Shown: in pieces, positions 58,570 to 64,000 of the stretch
Position numbering within the stretch: the stretch's first letter is position 1
How the letters are laid out: each line of letters starts with the position of its first letter
Source of the DNA: Hydractinia symbiolongicarpus
Taxonomy: Eukaryota; Cnidaria; Hydrozoa; Anthoathecata; Hydractiniidae
Assembly: GCF_029227915.1 (NCBI RefSeq)
Contig: NC_079882.1
Location: 30,124,001 to 30,188,000 of the forward strand
Length of the DNA: 64,000 nt
Reading direction: 5' to 3'
Position numbers and translations under genes: made by a program
Notes under the pieces: model-generated
Told to the model about the DNA's origin: nothing
What the model saw: the letters and a program-made list of their open reading frames with translations, nothing else
Database searches by the model: none

Positions 58570-61500
58570 AAATAGACTCATACCGTTAGAAAGTCACTGA
58601 AATGTAGTTTTTGAAACTGCCTCTTTTTCTTCAGCGCGCGCTAACGGCAGGGCTTGCTCCCACAGTAAAAAATGACTTATTTATCTACATTTTTTTTATA
58701 AAGCGCTATCACAGCGCTCAGTGTAATCGTTGAGTTCAAGCAATGAAGTCAAATTAAGAAGAATATTTATTCTTGGAGTCCAACTGTCTCATTTATCACA
58801 TTTATAATTTCAAAGTCTAAAATCAGTTCAATTAAGTCCCACAGTCAATCGTTTCACTGTTCACACCAATTAAACCTAGTAATATCTGAAACATATCGCT
58901 AAATACATGTTGGTACGAATATGTGACGCAACCGTTGTAACTCAAACGGACTGATAACCTTAGAAAGTCAATAAAATAAAGTTCTTGAAGCTGTCTCCAT
59001 TTCCTCAGCGCGCGCTAACGGCTAAGATTGGTCCCGCAGTACGAAATGACTGATTTATCTAAATTTCTAAATGAAGCGCTTCCGCAGCGCCTAGTGTAAT
59101 CGTTGAGTTCAATCAATCATGTCAATTTAAGAAGAATGTTATTTCTTAGAGTCCAATTGGCTAATTTATTACATTTATAAGTTCAAAGTCCAAAATCAGT
59201 TCAATTAAGTCCCACAGTCATTCGTTTCACTGTTATAAGCGATGCAACCTGGTAATATCAGAAACATATCGCTAAATACATGTTGGTACGAATATGTGAC
59301 GCAACTGTTGTAACTCAAACGGACTGATACCCTTAGAAAGTCAATAAAATAAGGTTTTTTTGAAACTGTCTCCATTTCCTCAGCGCGCACTAACGGCTAA
59401 AAATGGTCCCGCAGCGCAAAATTACTGACTTATCTAAATTTCTAAATGAAGCGCTACCGCAGCGCACAGTGTAATCATTGAGTTCAAGCAATGATGTCAA
59501 ATTAGGAAGAATGCTATTTTTTGGAGTCCAATTGGGGGGTCATTTATCACATTTTTAAGGTCAAAATCCAAAACCAAAGTCCCGAAGTCAATCGTTTCAC
59601 TGTTAAAACGATGCAACCTAGTAATAATAGAAAAATATCGCTAAATACATGTTGGTACCAATATGTGACGCAACCGCTGTAACTCAAATGGACTGATACC
59701 GTTAGAAAATCACTGAAATGTAGTTTTTGAAACTGTCTCTTTTTCTTCGGCGCGCGCTAACGGCAGGGCTTGCTCCCACAGTAAAGAATGACTTATTTAT
59801 CTACATTTTTTTTATAAAGCGCTATCACAGCTCTCAGTGTAATCGTTGAGTTCAAGCAATCAAGTCAAATTAAGAAGAATATTTATTCTTGGAGTCCAAC
59901 TGTCTCATTTATCACATTTATAAGTTCAAAGTGTAAAGTCAGTTCAATTAAGTCCCACAGTCAATCGTTTCACTGTTCACACGAATTAAACCTAGTAACA
60001 TCAGAAGCATATCGCTAAATACATGTTGGTACGATTATGTGACGCGACAGTTGTAACTGAAACGGACTGATACCGTTAGGAAGTCAATGAAATGTAGTTT
60101 TTGAAAATGTCTCCATTTCTTCAGCGCGCGCAAACTGCTAAGATTGGTCCCGCAGCACAAAATGACTGATTTATCTAAATTTCTAAATGAACGCTACCGC
60201 AGCGCCCAGTGTAATCGTTGAGTTCAAGCAATCATGTCAAATTAGGAAGAATGCTATTTTTTGGAGTCCAATTGGGGGGTCATTTATCACATTTTTAAGG
60301 TCAAAATCCAAAACCAAAGTCCCGAAGTCAATCGTTTCACTGTTAAAAGCGATGCAACCTAGTAATAATAGAAAAATATCGCTAAATACATGTTGGTACC
60401 AATATGTGACGCAACCGCTGTAACTCAAATGGACTGATACCGTTAGAAAGTCACTGAAATGTAGTTTTTGAAACTGTCTCTTTTTCTTCGACGCGCGCTA
60501 ACGGCAGGGCTTGCTCCCACAGTAAAAAATGACTTATTTATCTACATTTTTTTTATAAAGCGCTATCACAGCTCTCAGTGTAATCGTTGAGTTCAAGCAA
60601 TCAAGTCAAATTAAGAAGAATGTTTATTCTTGGAGTCCAACTGTCTCATTTATCACATTTATAAGTTCAAAGTGTAAAGTCAGTTCAATTAAGTCCCACA
60701 GTCAATCGTTTCACTGTTCACACGAATTAAACTTAGTAACATCAGAAGCATATCGCTAAATACATGTTGGTACGATTATGTGACGCAACAGTTGTAACTG
60801 AAACGGACTGATACCGTTAGGAAGTCAATGAAATGTAGTTTTTGAAAATGTCTCTATTTCTTCAGCGCGCGCAAACTGCTAAGATTGGTCCCGCAGCACA
60901 AAATGACTGATTTATCTAAATTTGTAAATGAACGCTACCGCAGCGCCCAGTGTAATCGTTGTGTTCAAGCAATCATGTCGAATTAAGAAGAATGTTATTT
61001 CTTGGAGTCCAATTGTCTCATTTATGACATTTTTAAGGTCAAAGTCAAAAATCTGTTCAATTAAGTCCCACAGTCAATTGTTTCACTGTTAAAAGCAATG
61101 CAGCCTGGTAATATCAGAAACATATCGCAAAATACATGTTGGTACGAATATGTGACGCAACCGTTGTAACTCAAACGAACTGATACCGTTAAAAACTCAA
61201 TGAAATGTAATTTCTGAAACTGTCTCTAAATCTTCAGCACGTGCTAACGGCTAGGATTGGTCCCACAGTAAAAAATGACTTATTGATCTAAATTTTTAAT
61301 TGAAGCGCTACCACAGCGCCTAGTGTAATCCCTGAGTTCCATCAACCATGTCAGATTAAAAAGAATGCTATTTCTTGGAGTCCAATAATCTCATTTATCA
61401 CATGTGTAAGGTCACAGTCTAAAATCAGTTCAATTAAGTCCCACGGTCAATCGTTTCACTGTTCAAAGCGATGAAACCTAGTACTATCACAAACATATTA

Positions 61501-63390
61501 CTTAGTACATGTTAGTACGAATATGTTGCGCAACCGTTGTAACTCAAACGCACTGATACCGCTAGAAAGTCACTGAAATGTAGTTTTTGAAACTGTCTCT
61601 TTTTCTTCAGCGCGCGCTAACGGCAAGGCTTGCTCCCACAGTAAAAAATGACTTATTTATCTACATTTTTTTTATAAAGCGCTATCACAGCGCTCAGTGT
61701 AATCGTTGAGTTCAAGCAATGAAGTCAAATTAAGAAGAATGTTTATTCTTGGAGTCCAACTGTCTCATTTATCACATTTATAATTTCAAAGTCTAAAATC
61801 AGTTCAATTAAGTCCCACAGTCAATCGTTTCACTGTTCACACCAATTAAACCTAGTAATATCTGAAACATATCGCTAAATACATGTTGGTACGAATATGT
61901 GACGCAACCGTTGTAACTCAAACGGACTGATAACCTTAGAAAGTCAATAAAATAAAGTTCTTGAAGCTGTCTCCATTTCCTCAGCGCGCGCTAACGGCTA
62001 AGATTGGTCCCGCAGTACGAAATGACTGATTTATCTAAATTTCTAAATGAAGCGCTTCCGCAGCGCCTAGTGTAATCGTTGAGTTCAATCAATCATGTCA
62101 ATTTAAGAAGAATGTTATTTCTTAGAGTCCAATTGGCTAATTTATTACATTTATAAGTTCAAAGTCCAAAATCAGTTCAATTAAGTCCCACAGTCATTCG
62201 TTTCACTGTTATAAGCGATGCAACCTGGTAATATCAGAAACATATCGCTAAATACATGTTGGTACGAATATGTGACGCAACTGTTGTAACTCAAACGGAC
62301 TGATACCCTTAGAAAGTCAATAAAATAAGGTTTTTTTGAAACTGTCTCCATTTCCTCAGCGCGCACTAACGGCTAAAAATGGTCCCGCAGCGCAAAATTA
62401 CTGACTTATCTAAATTTCTAAATGAAGCGCTACCGCAGCGCACAGTGTAATCATTGAGTTCAAGCAATGATGTCAAATTAGGAAGAATGCTATTTTTTGG
62501 AGTCCAATTGGGGGGTCATTTATCACATTTTTAAGGTCAAAATCCAAAACCAAAGTCCCGAAGTCAATCGTTTCACTGTTAAAACGATGCAACCTAGTAA
62601 TAATAGAAAAATATCGCTAAATACATGTTGGTACCAATATGTGACGCAACCGCTGTAACTCAAATGGACTGATACCGTTAGAAAATCACTGAAATGTAGT
62701 TTTTGAAACTGTCTCTTTTTCTTCGGCGCGCGCTAACGGCAGGGCTTGCTCCCACAGTAAAGAATGACTTATTTATCTACATTTTTTTTATAAAGCGCTA
62801 TCACAGCTCTCAGTGTAATCGTTGAGTTCAAGCAATCAAGTCAAATTAAGAAGAATATTTATTCTTGGAGTCCAACTGTCTCATTTATCACATTTATAAG
62901 TTCAAAGTGTAAAGTCAGTTCAATTAAGTCCCACAGTCAATCGTTTCACTGTTCACACGAATTAAACCTAGTAACATCAGAAGCATATCGCTAAATACAT
63001 GTTGGTACGATTATGTGACGCAACAGTTGTAACTGAAACGGACTGATACCGTTAGGAAGTCAATGAAATGTAGTTTTTGAAAATGTCTCCATTTCTTCAG
63101 CGCGCGCAAACTGCTAAGATTGGTCCCGCAGCACAAAATGACTGATTTATCTAAATTTCTAAATGAACGCTACCGCAGCGCCCAGTGTAATCGTTGAGTT
63201 CAAGCAATCATGTCAAATTAGGAAGAATGCTATTTTTTGGAGTCCAATTGGGGGGTCATTTATCACATTTTTAAGGTCAAAATCCAAAACCAAAGTCCCG
63301 AAGTCAATCGTTTCACTGTTAAAAGCGATGCAACCTAGTAATAATAGAAAAATATCGCTAAATACATGTTGGTACCAATATGTGACGCAA
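58570..63390 (-). repeat. Eight-monomer higher-order repeat, offset 2976 bp
   Basis: TCACACCAATTAAACC at 58861 recurs at 61837, and the match runs on for about 1.8 kb (to 63390) at an offset of 2976, exactly 8 x 372. Inside the first copy is a two-monomer duplication: CAAATTAGGAAGAATGC near 59495 and 60239, offset 744. That duplication is itself present in the second copy. Confidence 0.85.
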
Positions 63391-64000
63391 CCGTTGTAAC
63401 TCAAACGAACTGATACCGTTAAAAACTCAATGAAATGTAATTTCTGAAACTGTCTCTAAATCTTCAGCACGTGCTAACGGCTAGGATTGGTCCCACAGTA
63501 AAAAATGACTTATTGATCTAAATTTTTAATTGAAGCGCTACCACAGCGCCTAGTGTAATCCCTGAGTTCCATCAACCATGCCAGATTAAAAAGAATGCTA
63601 TTTCTTGGAGTCCAATAATCTCATTTATCACATGTGTAAGGTCACAGTCTAAAATCAGTTCAATTAAGTCCCACGGTCAATCGTTTCACTGTTCAAAGCG
63701 ATGAAACCTAGTACTATCACAAACATATTACTTAGTACATGTTAGTACGAATATGTTGCGCAACCGTTGTAACTCAAACGCACTGATACCGCTAGAAAGT
63801 CACTGAAATGTAGTTTTTGAAACTGTCTCTTTTTCTTCAGCGCGCGCTAACGGCAAGGCTTGCTCCCACAGTAAAAAATGACTTATTTATCTACATTTTT
63901 TTTATAAAGCGCTATCACAGCGCTCAGTGTAATCGTTGAGTTCAAGCAATTAGGTCAAATTAAGAAGAATGTTTATTCTTGGAGTCCAACAGTCTCATTT
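63391..64000 (-). repeat. Block switch: copy of 61161-61770, offset 2230 bp
   Basis: At CCGTTGTAACTCAAACGAAC (63391) the sequence stops following the 2976-bp register and follows 61161 onward (offset 2230, 6 x 372) to the window end. The switch falls within the conserved CCGTTGTAAC box. Confidence 0.75.

Larger units (their letters stand above)
23527..64000 (-). repeat. Satellite array 3, reverse orientation, ~109 monomers
   Basis: Continues array 2 in the same orientation and phase after the TIR element, and runs off the right edge. The monomer is about 372 bp. Subtypes after TCCAATTG include TCTCCTT (often with GTCTAAGGTAGTTC and TTCAAAACGATGAAACC), GGCTCAT or GGCCCAT (with AAAGCGATGCAACCTGG), GGGGGGTCAT (with CCAAAACCAAAGTCCC and a short internal deletion) and ATAATCTC (with TGCTCCCACAG in the next unit). 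From about 43 kb rightwards the array is dominated by near-identical multi-monomer blocks, while 28-43 kb is more mixed. It contains no supported gene. Confidence 0.97.

Noticed and set aside
60187-60423. Plus-strand satellite ORFs such as this and 63163-63399
   Set aside because: They are identical because they lie in the 2976-bp duplicated block. They overlap the opposite-strand frame in the same monomer and carry no domain.
1-64000. CRISPR array
   Set aside because: Repeats are contiguous 372-bp monomers without unique spacers of fixed length, and the context is eukaryotic.
1-64000. Canonical CENP-B box
   Set aside because: No match to the TTCG...A..CGGG core was seen by eye in the monomer boxes. 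The conserved dyad box is different.

Overview
The window looks like constitutive heterochromatin from an AT-rich animal genome, most probably a cnidarian and perhaps a hydrozoan. That placement rests on three things: the style of the non-LTR reverse transcriptase (C-terminal CPCRIC...LGF ending), a Gly/Ala-rich hydrophobic protein that I remember from cnidarian repeat families, and a short-intron gene in a TIR element. The taxonomic call is an inference from memory. No ribosomal RNA, tRNA, bacterial operon or CRISPR array is visible.

About 57 kb of the 64 kb is one tandem satellite with a monomer of about 372 bp. Array 1 (1-3640, about 10 monomers) runs in one orientation, called forward here. 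Arrays 2 (6213-19377, about 35 monomers) and 3 (23527-64000, about 109 monomers) run in the opposite orientation and continue off the right edge. Arrays 2 and 3 are one array split by a DNA transposon. Monomers fall into recurring subtypes, recognisable after the TCCAATTG box: TCTCCTT, GGCTCAT, GGGGGGTCAT, TCTCATT or ATAATCTC. The subtypes are organised as a mosaic of higher-order repeats with periods of 1, 2, 3, 8 and 9 monomers (about 371, 744-747, 1113-1120, 2976 and 3358 bp), plus one ~5.35 kb spacing marked by a shared truncated monomer.

Two non-satellite islands interrupt the arrays. Island 1 (3641-6212) lies where satellite orientation flips. It holds a 5'-truncated LINE with an open reverse transcriptase ORF, a structured 3' UTR and an A/T-rich tail. 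The LINE is joined to the end of a second repeat family that encodes a 123-residue hydrophobic protein followed by strong hairpins.

Island 2 (19378-23526) is a 4.15 kb element with imperfect inverted termini starting CTCGTCGA. It is flanked by TG/TG and sits exactly between two halves of a satellite monomer. It carries a spliced gene on the + strand with at least four exons and about 441 codons. Splice phases agree at the two clear introns; a third junction is either a 40-nt intron or a frameshift. I do not recognise the protein family.

The best candidates for something undescribed are this TIR element with its unfamiliar gene, and the satellite with its conserved dyad box, conserved small hairpin and layered higher-order structure. 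The small ORFs scattered through the satellite are not supported as genes.
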